Source: Hypsibius dujardini
Taxonomy: Eukaryota > Tardigrada > Eutardigrada > Parachela > Hypsibiidae
Length of the DNA: 34,536 nt
Direction: 5' to 3'
NCBI GenBank assembly: GCA_001579985.1
Contig: LRSR01010240.1
Span: 1 to 34,536 of the forward strand
The notes beneath the pieces are model-generated. The model had not been told where the DNA came from and did not search any database. It saw only the letters and a list, made by a program, of their open reading frames with translations. The position numbers and the translations under genes were made by a program. This document shows, piece after piece, positions 21,801 through 31,527 of this stretch. Position 1 is the first letter of the stretch. Each line of letters begins with the position of its first letter.

Positions 21801-23006
21801 ATCCCGAGATACGATAAAACGTAGCCTAAACGAGAAAGGGTCACTCATTTCCATCCTGTGTTTCTCCATAGCCGTTCCTGTTCATGAACACAAAGACTGG
21901 AAAAACACAGGTTTTGAAAGATTTCTCCTGGACTAAGGGAAAGACATGGCCGCCTCGGAATGAACCAAAATGCGGTTTCAGTGGAGATTCATGGGACTGC
22001 CGGACGACCACCAATACATGTAGGTCTACCAACACACATATATATACATATACATGACTTGGGCAAGAACGGATATTTTTCTTCCCAATCGGTGTGGTTT
22101 TTTATATTTATCTATCCATATATCATGCTTTTACTTTGGGGTCTCGAACTGGAAATCACATCCGTGATTTGAGAAAAAAATATGGAAGAAAAAGATTTCC
22201 TGCTCCACTTTGTGTTACGGGCCTGGGCTCGATGTATTGATTGACCAGCAAGATTCAAATTTTTTTTTATCCTTACCAATATTTTCCAGAACCTAAACTT
22301 ATTTTTTAAACTTACTGGAAGACTTCTGCAGAATATAACAATAGATTGACAACATGGTCCGAATTCTGATTATTGCTGCAGCGTTGTTTGGCTTTCTTTT
22401 TTGGGACTTGTTTACCAGTATTTTATTTCCACTCGCAACAGTGTTTCAAATTAAAATTGATCTGTTTTTTAAGTTAAACTTAAGGCTTCTAGCAATTTTT
22501 AAAAACAGGTTTGCATTCTGAAAAATATTGGTTGGGATAAAAAACATTGAAACTGGCTGATAAATCAATTAATCAAGCCCAGGCTTACAGCACAAAGTGG
22601 TTCGGCAGGTCTTTTTTATTCTGAAACTGTAGATGTAGTTTCCAGCCCGAGACCCCAATGTAAAATTATGATTTATGGACAGGTAATTGTGAGGGAAAAA
22701 AACTACGCCAATCGGAAGGGAAAATACATTCAACTGAAACCCATGGTCTCGTTTAGTGCTATCGGGTTCTCTTACTGCCATCCTCATTATGGCGTTACTG
22801 GCTCTGTTTGCGCTCATTTACTGCTACAGGTATGAATATAAAGAGATGAGTCCACAATCCGTTACATACACTCTGACGGTGACACTGCGATTCGTTATAG
22901 GTCCCATTACCTAGCTGAAAAAGCGTATTTCAATCACATTCTTTGGAGGCTTGACGAGGTCCTACTACTGCCTGCACAACAGACCGTATCTCACGGAGAT
23001 ACATAG
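18871..23006 (+). CDS. R2: ANF-receptor-type single-pass receptor with short tail (NPR-C-like)
   Basis: Twelve phase-consistent exons: 18871-19267, 19324-19393, 19482-19782, 20377-20420, 20992-21030, 21106-21186, 21241-21387, 21448-21498, 21567-21749, 21872-22019, 22757-22829 and 22901-23006, about 546 residues. ATG 18871 is used; ATG 18910 (MTIPGNAVLVCFIL) would give a more typical signal peptide. The extracellular domain belongs to the receptor family ligand-binding fold (periplasmic-binding-like): GHIYPDSLGCLPYVGPPQDI, SPTLVSVSHYSDGAYFDFY, VSVFLLIDDST-like strand and PPRNEPKCGFSGDS. The membrane helix is SGSLTAILIMALLALFALIY (about 490-509). The 35-residue tail (HYLAEKAYFNHILWRLDEVL...) stops at TAG 23004. 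Total and tail lengths match NPR-C clearance receptors rather than cyclase-bearing NPR-A/B. A missing base near 19513 shifts frame after NVIRNK. The first intron uses a GC donor (GCGAGT). Ligand unknown. Confidence 0.82.
19829..20210. repeat. Foldback element in R2 intron 3
   Basis: The ends CAGAGGCTCGTTT (19829-19841) and AAACGAGCCTCTG (20198-20210) are perfect reverse complements. Internal arms also pair: CAAGATTGAACCCAAAATTGGG near 19919-19940 with the reverse complement near 20110-20132, and TGTGGGGGTCTGA...TGATTTTCA with TGAAAATCAGATCCCCACA. The element, about 380 bp, makes most of the 594-bp intron; the R1 counterpart is 110 bp. Confidence 0.75.
22067..22734. repeat. Large palindrome occupying R2 intron 10
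   Basis: Arms of about 300 bp (22067-22360 and 22445-22734) are imperfect reverse complements. Pairs include CTTTGGGGTCTCGAACTGGAAA with the complement of TTTCCAGCCCGAGACCCCAATG; CCACTTTGTGTTACGGGCCTGG with the complement of CCAGGCTTACAGCACAAAGTGG; and TTCCCAATCGGTGTGGTTTTTT with the complement of the segment at 22696-22717. The intron (22020-22756, 737 bp) is almost entirely this element; the R1 counterpart intron is about 42 bp. Confidence 0.75.
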
Positions 23007-24235
23007 CTTTGAGCAATTTTTAACAACACGCTTCTAATAAAAATTGAACAAATGGCCCATGTGCCATGTCTCGTGTTCTTTGATTGTCTACAACTTGACC
23101 CATTTTTATAAGGATTATGGATACTATATGATATTATATGATTTGTATACAGTATATATATTTTGTATTGATATTACTCCGCCCTAACTCTTTCTCATTT
23201 TTTGAAAACTATAATTTGTAAGGAAGAGGGTGGTACAGCGAAAAACAATCGCCTGAGGCCAATCGCCTAAGGCGCCTGCCATGCATGCCCCATCCCCGCA
23301 ATAAACGTTTTTATATGATATAACTTGTATTAGACGAATTTTCCTGTCGACAAAAGCCTCTGTTAAACTAAACAGGAAGTCTCTGCCGACATTCTTGATT
23401 ATGCAATCAGGCTCAGGCACTCTAAAAAAAGCTCTGCTGTTGTGCAATATCACTTTATTCCTAGTATCAGCTTATAGCTCACAACAGAGTTTCATTGAAA
23501 GCAGCTTATGGTGCAGCGCTACGAAATTCACCGAAGACGAGGACTGCTTTTTTCAAGAGAAACAGACGAACACGTTCTTGATGAGTTGAAAGATTGCTGT
23601 TATTTGACAGGAGCTCTTCGATCCAGTCAGAAACTACAACCAATCAATCGAGTTCTCAAGTCAAAAAAAGACCGTCAATCAATAATGAACCACAATGAGA
23701 AGCATATGGCTTTAGATCAAGCAATCAATTGATTGCACCAAACGGTAATGTGAATGCAGTGGGATCGTTTCCAACTTTGAAATCTCACCAAAAATAAATT
23801 CGCCTGTCTATGACAGTGAAATAATTGTTTATATTTATCACTTAAATAGGTCTTAATAATAAAAAATTTCCATATGTTCTGAATTCGGTAATTGAATAAC
23901 TCCCAAGTAAGCTACGTCCTCACTTGCACATGCGTTACGAGTCAAAGAGCGTCTGCAATTCATTCATCCTGTACAACGTTTGGCCGTACTATCGATCGTG
24001 GATTCAAATTTTTATGAACAGCGTCTTCGATCAGGTCAACATCTTACCCGCCCATTAACATCAAACTCTTACAGCTGAGATCGTGTGCTTACAAGGTTGG
24101 ATACTGAATTAAAAATAACATAGAAATACATTCTTCGAAACTGAGTAAAATATACACTCACTATTCGCACAAACGTACTGCACATTTTTCGTGATAAAAG
24201 AAAACGATTCTTTGGGGGACTGTTTGTGTTAAAAG
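23007..24235. other. Spacer between R2 and the GPCR cluster
   Basis: The 3' ends of convergent genes R2 (plus) and GPCR1 (minus). It contains a TATA-rich tract around 23115-23165 and a short plus-strand ORF, 23401-23589, with a hydrophobic LLLCNITLFLVSAYS stretch that is too short and isolated to call. No other gene or repeat is recognised. Confidence 0.4.
23036..23041 (+). promoter_or_regulatory. Polyadenylation signal of R2
   Basis: AATAAA 30 bp after the R2 stop codon. It supports the reading that the transcript ends here, without a downstream kinase or cyclase region. Confidence 0.55.
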
Positions 24236-25396
24236 TTAGACATTAACGTGAAGGGGGCCCGACTGACTGGTGCAATTAATCATTCTTAATAAGGACTTCC
24301 GTAGCCGTTCCAGCGCGAGCACAAATAGGATGGGATCGAGGACGGTTTGGCAGGAAAAGAGTAACGTAGCCAGCTGTAAATACGTCTGGTTCCAGAAGCC
24401 CGGAATAATTCCCACGAGAAGAAAATAAAGCATATCCGGGGCGGAGCAGATCGCCACGCTAATTGTCAGCAAGGCTAGGATAATGTACTTGCTGGACCAG
24501 CATCCGCAGACTGCCCTCGAGGAAGCAATTACCGGGTCCTTTGACTGCTTTCTCGACACATCCGATTGACGTTCTCGCACTTGCTTATTATACCCCACAA
24601 TCAAAGAAGGTGCAGTTATCCGTCGATCCATCGGTTGGCCAAGTAGATGACTTACACTTTTATGAACGTACAAATCGTCGCTGCCCAATCGTGAGGATCT
24701 TCGTCGCTTTCTCTCAGAACGAAGAACCTTGCAGGCCACCACAACCGGGAATGAGGAAAGAACGACGCAGACAGGCAGGATGTACACGACGATTGTCAGG
24801 GTTACCGACCACAAAGCTAAGGCAATGTCACTGTGATTGAGATCACATCCCGTCTGTTCCACATCCAGACGGTAGTAAAACGTATCAACGTACATATAAG
24901 GACCCATAGTGAGATGAACGTAGAGCCACATGAATCCACAGAGGGTCGACGCGAAGCGGGTGGAATGGACGGCACGATAAGACAAGGGATGAAGGATTGC
25001 CCAGGTCCTGTTGGCTGCAATCAGGGCGTGGAGGGTCAGGACACCAGCTCCTAAGATGGTCTGGCAGTACAGGTACATTGTGCAGGCTGGGTTGCCCAGA
25101 TGCCAGCCTGATTGGTAACGGTTGACAGCGACGGCCATGGGGTACTGAATCAAAAGGCTTGCCGTGTTGGCGGTAAAGAGATTCATCAGGTAGATGTTGA
25201 AGGGTGTGCTACGAAGATGAGCATCGTGAATGAAGACAAGTAATGTGGTGCCGTTGCAGATTAAACCGAGCACACAGACGGCCAGAAAGAACAGGGAGTT
25301 AAAGGACCAGCTTGGGAGAATTTTAGTGGTCTGATTTCCGAATGAAGAACTTTCAGAAAAGTTGATCGAAATCCAGGATGTATTTATTTGGTCCAT
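24236..25396 (-). CDS. Rhodopsin-like (class A) GPCR 1, single exon
   Basis: 386 residues, uninterrupted, starting at ATG 25394-25396. Seven helices fall at about 33-57, 69-92, 103-128, 147-170, 192-220, 301-330 and 337-362. Seen: the TM1 GN pair (N49); Cys105 before TM3 and Cys184 in loop 2 for the conserved disulfide; WLY in TM4; Pro208 in TM5; CSAP (317-320) in place of CWxP; DPILF (354-358) in place of NPxxY; and a basic helix 8 (ERLRKSLLR). The DRY motif at the end of TM3 is NRT (129-131), and the TM2 Asp lies in NLFTANTA, so it is absent. N-glycosylation sites are at 5, 12 and 21, and loop 3 is long and basic (KRRRSS). A divergent orphan receptor, probably G-protein-coupled and activated by an unknown ligand; the motif changes could alter basal activity. 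Closest relatives in the window are 27195-28527 and 31528-33008. Confidence 0.9.
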   Translation of the reverse strand: MDQINTSWISINFSESSSFGNQTTKILPSWSFNSLFFLAVCVLGLICNGTTLLVFIHDAHLRSTPFNIYLMNLFTANTASLLIQYPMAVAVNRYQSGWHLGNPACTMYLYCQTILGAGVLTLHALIAANRTWAILHPLSYRAVHSTRFASTLCGFMWLYVHLTMGPYMYVDTFYYRLDVEQTGCDLNHSDIALALWSVTLTIVVYILPVCVVLSSFPVVVACKVLRSERKRRRSSRLGSDDLYVHKSVSHLLGQPMDRRITAPSLIVGYNKQVRERQSDVSRKQSKDPVIASSRAVCGCWSSKYIILALLTISVAICSAPDMLYFLLVGIIPGFWNQTYLQLATLLFSCQTVLDPILFVLALERLRKSLLRMINCTSQSGPLHVNV

Positions 25397-25559
25397 GGCG
25401 AATCGTTTGAAATTTAAATAAATGGACAGTGTCCGCAGAGAATTTTAAAGAGGAACGCTGGTGAAGAACAGCGGAATCGTAATAAAAAGTGAAGTAACTT
25501 GGTCGTACTGTGCTCATGTTGCTGCTGTTCTGCACTGGGAAATTCCTCTATACGTCGAA

Positions 25560-26260
25560 GCAGGCAAAAAGATCTTTCCTGTAAGCATGAAATTTTGTGA
25601 GAGAGGGTAAGATGGTGTCTTTTCCAATCACTCTAATCTCTCGCTTCGGGCTGTCAGATTATCCTGGAAAACAGGTGTGTGTATAGGTGTCAAGACATTC
25701 TCCTTGCGTGATGAAAATGATTAAGACGTGCCAGATATTCCACTGAAGGTGCCACTATGTCTGATGTCAGGAAAAGCCATTAGTATAATAAGCGCAACTG
25801 CATGCAGTTTGCAATCGTCGTGAATCAGATAGGAATAAGAGAGGCTCTTGAGTCTAATCGAACGTTGAGTGTCATAGGTTCCCTTAAAGTGTCATATTTC
25901 TTAGACGGAGTATCGTAGAAAGCCTAACCCTGATGGAGACTTTTTCTGCGTCCGTGGGTGCGGTGACGAGCGGAGCCGTGAACCGGAAATCCGCTTTCCC
26001 TAGCACCCTTAACGCGGTTCTATGCTGCGCTGTTGTGTTCCTCGGTCTGATGGAGACCTTGACCTACAATTTGTCCATTCGCAACGGTTAGACGTTGTTA
26101 AAGTACTACGTATACGTTATTAAGAACACGCCCTTTGATCTGTGGGAGTAGAGCGTCCGTATTTAACTCACCGTCAGTGTTGTAACGGACACAATTGATT
26201 GTAGTGTGACAGCGCGTCGATGGGAAATTGATTTCGTTGCTGGAGATTCATACGCTGGAG
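25560..26260. repeat. Duplicated upstream region of GPCR1
   Basis: Blocks here recur in the same order upstream of the GPCR pseudogene (28690-29310): AAGACRTGC-A-ATATTC, GTCTAAT-GAA, ACCTTGACCTACAATT, GG-TAGACG-TT, CCCTTTGATCTGTG, TAGAG-GTC and GCGCGT...GATTT. Conservation is patchy, as expected for an older segmental duplication that carried the receptor with its 5' flank. Some blocks may be promoter elements. Confidence 0.55.
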
Positions 26261-27194
26261 ATCACAAAGAATTATAAACCGTGATTAATTTAATTTAATT
26301 AGTTGAATTGTGAGTAGGAAAGCGACTAATGCTGCTTTGATTGAAAATTAAATTTCCGTCTGTCTCCATTATCAGTGCTGAACGTATGTGCCCAGCCCAT
26401 GGCTATAGAATTACTCTTATGTATTTGCAGTAAGTACACGTACAAGGGTGTCCTCCAACATTGCCTGTTTATCTGTTTGATACAAGAAGATGTCTTGCTC
26501 ATAAGGATCAGTCTTAACTCTTGGTTGGATTGCCCAGATGGAGGAGTCGCACTGTCTGTGACGCTGCACAAAGCCGGTTACATCCCCTCATCCCACCCGT
26601 TTGTTTCCCAGTCTCATTTTGGAAGGAAACTCTCTCTTGTCAGCCGATCGTTGACACACTCAGTAAGGAGGACGAGTTAAACTAGATACCCAAAATACAT
26701 GGCACACAGATCTTGTTTGAGGGTCTTCAACCGCTGAAAGAATTCCCATGGGATACATTTCTGTGGGGGGAGGGGAGGAAGTCGTGCAGGAAATTATACG
26801 GCGCAGTGTTTTTGCCAGGAATGCATCCACAGTTTTTCGTGTCTACACACGTGACCGCAGGATAGCACAAACCGAGTTACGTCGTTTAGCTCGTTCAGTA
26901 AGAAATGCCGGTTCAATATTCGTGCGTGAAAATTTTCAACAGGTACTGTAATATACTCGCTAGAGCGATGAAATGCTTTAGAACAGTCTGAATAATAGCC
27001 AATGAACAATCTACACATGGTGGTATATACCGTACATCCAAGAAGTTATTTACAGATAAGAGAGATCCCAAAATAAATACCGGTGCAATCTGTTTACATT
27101 TCGGCACAGTTTTATGAGTCACTTTTTGACTCACATTTTTATTGAAAAACACAAATGTGCAAATGGGTACTTTAGACATTAGATTGATTCGGAC
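26261..27194. other. Intergenic region within the GPCR cluster
   Basis: One plus-strand ORF at 26748-26951 (VFRVYTRDRRIAQTELRRLA) ends near a possible donor GTACTG, but it has no recognised domain. GATTGCCCAGATGG near 26528 also occurs near 29612, perhaps an extension of the duplicated upstream region. Nothing else is assigned. Confidence 0.35.
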
Positions 27195-28527
27195 CGGATG
27201 GGCAGCCCCAATTAATGAACCGCAACAACGACTTCCGTAGTCACTCTAACACCATCACAATCAGGATAGCGTCCAAGACAGTCTGGCACGAAAAGGAGCC
27301 CAGCGAGCTGTAAATTTGTCTGATCTCATAAATCCGGAATGAGATTGACGAGCAGAAAATACAGCATACCCGGCAGAGAGCACACCCCACGCTAGTTGTC
27401 AATAGTTCCAGGATAATGTATTTGCTCGACCACCCTTTCAAAGACGAAGCAAAAGGCAGCGCCTTTTTTGTGGCAATTACCGGCTGCCTAAACACCTCCG
27501 CATCATTGCATCGCATGTCGTTGTGATGCGTCACAATCAGGAATGCCACCGTAGACCTTCGATCATTCGAAGATCCGAACAGCGGAATTCCATTATTTTG
27601 GGCGTGAGCCTCGTCGCTCTCCAGACAAGACGACCGTCGACGCTTTCTTTCCGAACAAAGAACCCTGCAGAAAAGGTCGTTTAAATAAATGATCGACCTC
27701 CATTTCTATGATCGAAATAACAGTACTTTATTTTTAATAAAAAACACACTTTGGTCTCCGCAAACCCATAGCAAACACCAATGCATTGATGGTTATTTCT
27801 GTATGCTTTCTATTTTAATTATCAAATTTTATAATTAGTTTGGCTAATTTTTTAAGCAAGTTATGCTTCGAACAAAAGTATTTATAAAACTTTAAATTTA
27901 ATGTAGCTCCTTTTAAACTCTAATAGTTAACATTACCTGCAGCTAACAACAAGAGGGAAGGAGAAGACAACGATGAAGATTGGGAAAGTATAAACAGCTA
28001 TAAGCAATATTGTTGACAATAGCGAAAGTGCAGCATGGTTGAAGTCACAGCCCAACGTCGCGATTTTCAAGCGGTAGTACACAGCGTCATCAGGTCGCAA
28101 AGGGTCCACGCAAATCGAACAGAATGAGCGGTCCGGTAGGACAGTAGATGCAAAATGGTTCATGTCTGATTTACAGCAATCAACGCATGAAGGATGAGGA
28201 CACCAGCGCTCAGCACGCTCTGGCAGTACCGATACAAGGTACAGGCATGATTGCCCAATGACCAACCGAATGGATAACGGTTAACGATGACCGCCCTGGA
28301 GTACTGCACCAATACGAAGCTTAGGTTAGCCGAAAAGAGATTGATAAGGTAGATTTTAAAAGGGGTACGAAGACGGATGTCAGAAAGGAGGACGGTCAGG
28401 GTAGTGCCGTTGAAGGCAAAGCCGGCGATGCAGACGAAGATAAAAAAATGGCGGAGAATGTCCAGTTTGGGGTTACAGTCACTCCAGGTGAAGAGCCAAT
28501 TGATAGAGACACATTTAAGCCTTCCAT
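27195..28527 (-). pseudogene. GPCR 2: class A receptor pseudogene, paralogue of GPCR1
   Basis: The first ATG (28525-28527) is followed by an N-terminus ending TPNWTFSAIF. A missing T in a T7 run then shifts frame into TM1 (VCIAGFAFNGTTL). TM2-TM3 follow (RTPFKIYLINLFSANL, GNHACTLYRYCQSVL). The TM3 end reads NQT then TGA (28160-28162) where the paralogues have NRTW. Sequence continues (TILHLLSYRTAHSVRFA), then about 20 codons of TM4 and loop 2 are missing before DAVYYRLKIATLGCDFNH and TM5. A putative intron (about 27667-27937, CTGCAG|GTAATG to TTCTGCAG) leads into loop 3 (VLCSERKRRRSS). TM6-TM7 are frameshifted (MLYFLLVNLIP; SCQTVLDAIL), and LE-TGA-LRKSLLR replaces LERLRKSLLR. Several independent lesions make this a clear pseudogene. 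Confidence 0.9.
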
Positions 28528-28689
28528 GTTATCAGTTGCTTTCGCGGAAAATCATGAACAAATTCTTAAATTTTGTAAAGGGAATCGTAAAGCGTAAGCA
28601 CCTAAAACATTCCCCGGGAGCGTTCATACATAATCAGGGGCAAAAAGGTGCAGCAATTCTAATTTTCGTAATGCTCGTCTAGACCAGGT

Positions 28690-29310
28690 ATTAGTAGGCT
28701 GGGAAAGGTATGTAAAGGCGTCAAGCTATCATTCATGCTGCAGTGGGGCCGAAGGTGGAGTGTGAAGACATGCTAAATATTCTACAAGGCCAATGTCGTC
28801 TAAAACGGTGCTTAAAACGGTTGGCGAGACATTTAGACATGTCAAACCCGGCGTGCGGAGCTTGAAGTGGAAATGAGGGTGGTGAGGCACGAGTAAGGCC
28901 GCTCGGTCTAATAGAATCGTAATTGACGTGCAAAGACTCTCCGAATTTCCCAGAAATAGTGTACGATATGTACGACATTAGGTTTGGGTAATGGAATTTT
29001 TTTCCCTGTCTGGCCTCGCGCCGATTCATCGACCGACGGCGGGGACCGGAATTATTTGTCGACCGGGCTTGCCACTTAAAGGGGGCCCTCGCTGGGCTTC
29101 TGGGGCCCATCTGCTGTCGTCACCTTGACCTACAATTCAGCCATTTTGGCTGGCTAGACGATTAGCAGTATTTAGGCATTCAAGTGATGTACCCTTTGAT
29201 CTGTGTGCTTTGTAGAGTGTCTGCGTTGAGGATAGGGGAAGAGGTCTGGCTGTCTGATAGACTTTTGATTGATGCGCGTTTTGTCCAAAATCGATTTGGC
29301 TTCCTGTTTG
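28690..29310. repeat. Duplicated upstream region of the GPCR pseudogene
   Basis: Counterpart of 25560-26260 (same block order; best matches ACCTTGACCTACAATT at about 29121-29136 and CCCTTTGATCTGTG at about 29192-29205). It shows that the duplication giving rise to GPCR1 and the pseudogene included several hundred bases of 5' flank. Confidence 0.55.
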
Positions 29311-29666
29311 CAATACGACTCGTCGTCACATGGGGATACAAGTGATTCCACCCCGTGAGACTACAGGCATAATTAGCTGCAATGCCAATTGGAGTCACTT
29401 GCGATGTCTTGAGAGGCCATCTTTTTGCAGCTTCTTCCCGTGAATGTTTGATGGAAGTAATGGGTTTCTTTCGGTTGGCATGTACGGAAAGGGTCTACTT
29501 TATTTGCCATACAGGGCAGTAGAGTGTGGTATCGGTAATATCAACATCGCTTCGTTTATTTGCTGAATTCATTGCCCCAGCGGATTCGTCTCAATCTGGA
29601 GTGCTGGCGTTGATTGCCCAGATGGCGCTGTCCCAAAACGGCCATCATGTCGATCCTATTGTACTA
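29311..29666. other. Spacer before dispersed repeat copy B
   Basis: No gene recognised. A plus-strand ORF at 29526-29726 has no known motif and runs into the repeat. Confidence 0.3.
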
Positions 29667-30215
29667 ACACTCCTACGGATAACTCTCAGGCTAGGTTCCA
29701 GACTGTACACTGTAATAAGCCTGTAAAAAGGCCGGAATCAGCATGGTTTAAGCTGGATGCGCTGAGCCTGTCTTTCCGCCACAATGTAGCCCAGAATACA
29801 GGCTATATTTTCGAAATTTTTCCGCCTCCTGCAAGGTACCTATATTCCAATATGGTTCCACCCTGGATTTTTCCTAACTCTCTTGAAAGTTTTTTTAACT
29901 GACGCGGGAGATTAGTTCCGCGTGCAGACTACGTGGCTTGGTTTCAGACTTGGAATTCAGTTCAGATTTGTCTTGCGTCGCCTGACGTTGATTAAGTTAA
30001 TCTGTTCTTTTTGTTTTCTTAAGCATTCATGAATACCATTTCATTTTGCGCAAAGTTGCGACAAATTAGTCTGTTATTGAATCATGTGAGTACTAATATC
30101 ATCAGACATCAGAGGATTTGTGTTCGTGTTTTGTTGTTGCTGTGTGTAATCTGGGAATCTGGCACACTGACTGGATCCAACGGCTTACAACGAATCGCAT
30201 TTGCCTATTTTAACA
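29667..30215 (+). repeat. Dispersed repeat copy B with a signal-peptide-like ORF
   Basis: Inverted relative to copy A (8845-9258). The shared ORF here reads LNHVSTNIIRHQRICVRVLL then a hydrophobic LLLCVIWES stretch and GTLTGSNGLQ, differing from copy A by substitutions and one codon. Compared with copy A it has about 120 bp extra between GGAATCAGC and CTCTCTTGAAAG (about 29745-29880). Similarity stops near 30210 after GCATTTGCC. Function unknown. Confidence 0.65.
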
Positions 30216-30693
30216 TAGTCAAAACAGGCTGTACCCAGGCAGGAGCCAGTCAAGAGTTATCCGTAAGGACCATACATGCTTACGTGTTTCAGCTCGCTGT
30301 TTAGTAGTAGAATAGGAGAGTCGCCGAGGCGGCAAGGAAGCCTCGCATAAAGAAAGCATATGGTAATCGATCGACTGCTGTGTGGAACCTGGGATCAGCT
30401 CTCCTGGTTTTGGTGGGGGGAGGGGGGTTATTGTTGAAATAATTCATGATGGTTATTTCTTGGCAAAGTAAGGAAATGCTTATTTTTTCTTTGCGTGGAA
30501 TACTTTGAACAGAGAGCTACTGACCTTTTTGCAAAGAGTATTCATTTCCCTTGAGATACTCGTTAACAAACTTGTGGGTATATGCGATGAATAAAGTGTG
30601 GGCCAGGTTTCTTGCTTTCACATCAGCTTTTTACTAATTCGTATTTCTCGACTTACAAGATAACCCATTGATAGGACGGCAATGCTGTTTAGT

Positions 30694-30822
30694 GGTGATT
30701 TTGGTGATTTTTTAATCACCAATCGGGTACCCGTAAAGGTTTTGATAATTTTAAATCAACGAAATTTTGAACGGTGATTTTCGGTGATTTTGATTGATGA
30801 TTTTAGAATATCGGTGATTTAG
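30694..30822. repeat. Cluster of GGTGATTTT motifs
   Basis: GGTGATTT(T) occurs at least five times on the plus strand (from 30694, 30703, about 30773, about 30783 and about 30812), with variants TTGATGATTTT and an inverted AATCACC at about 30714. Spacing is irregular, so this is a degenerate short-motif array rather than a clean tandem repeat. Confidence 0.6.
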
Positions 30823-31288
30823 GAAAAATCCTGAAATTTCAGCAAAAAGTAATACATTTTTTTGATTGGATCTTTGAACAGCAAAACAATCGCTTGATTG
30901 ATTACAGTGTGTATAATCGGCTTTGAGCTTTGAATTATTATGAACCACATTGCCTGCTGCATTTTGCAGAAAATAAAGATGACTGATCAACTTATGAAAC
31001 AATCAACAAATTTACAGTTTGCCGTTTGTGTACTAGTATGGACAATTGAGCGCCAGGTGTTTCCAAAGCCTTTTGTGTTTTTTCTTAATGACAGAGATTG
31101 AATCTCTAATTTTCCACAGTAACACATGTAGCAGTTAAGCTAAATCAATGCGGTTTAATTGCGATTAAACCTAAAATAGTTTAGAATTCCCGAGAATGAA
31201 TAATTACTGCTTCTTCACAACGTAAATAATTTAAACTCATCAAACTATGACCGTCAGAAATGACACTGCCCCATCAAGGCGAGGAGGT

Positions 31289-31366
31289 GGGGGGGGGGCA
31301 AAATTTGTAGGCATTTTACATGATCAAGATAGCCCCCCTCAAAACAGTTGTCTTTGCCCCCCCCCC
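31289..31366. repeat. G10/C10 inverted homopolymer pair
   Basis: GGGGGGGGGGCAAA (31289-31302) and TTTGCCCCCCCCCC (31353-31366) can form a 14-bp stem around a 50-nt loop. The length of either run may be unreliable in the assembly. Confidence 0.6.
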
Positions 31367-31527
31367 GTCCCATTCGAGTTCAATCTGTGACTGGGAAAGA
31401 CAGGGCGCTTGGTTTTAATCGCACATGAAAACAAGTTTTCGAAAAACTTGCAGCAAGCCATGCGTCATGCGTGAACCAAAACCAAAAGTAGCATAAATTC
31501 ATGAAAAAAGTCATTCTGTCAAGCATT

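Larger units (their letters stand above)
30216..31527. other. Intergenic region with motif cluster and homopolymer hairpin
   Basis: Contains the GGTGATTTT cluster at 30694-30822 and the G10/C10 inverted pair at 31289-31366, both listed separately, and a G-rich run near 30413-30427. Otherwise AT-rich, with no coding exon recognised. It lies downstream of GPCR3. Confidence 0.4.

Noticed and set aside
23401-23589. Short ORF with signal-peptide-like hydrophobic stretch
   Set aside because: 62 residues, no homologue recognised and no splice or expression evidence; could be chance.
26748-26951. Arg-rich plus-strand ORF ending near a possible donor
   Set aside because: No domain and no matching exon nearby; insufficient to call a gene.
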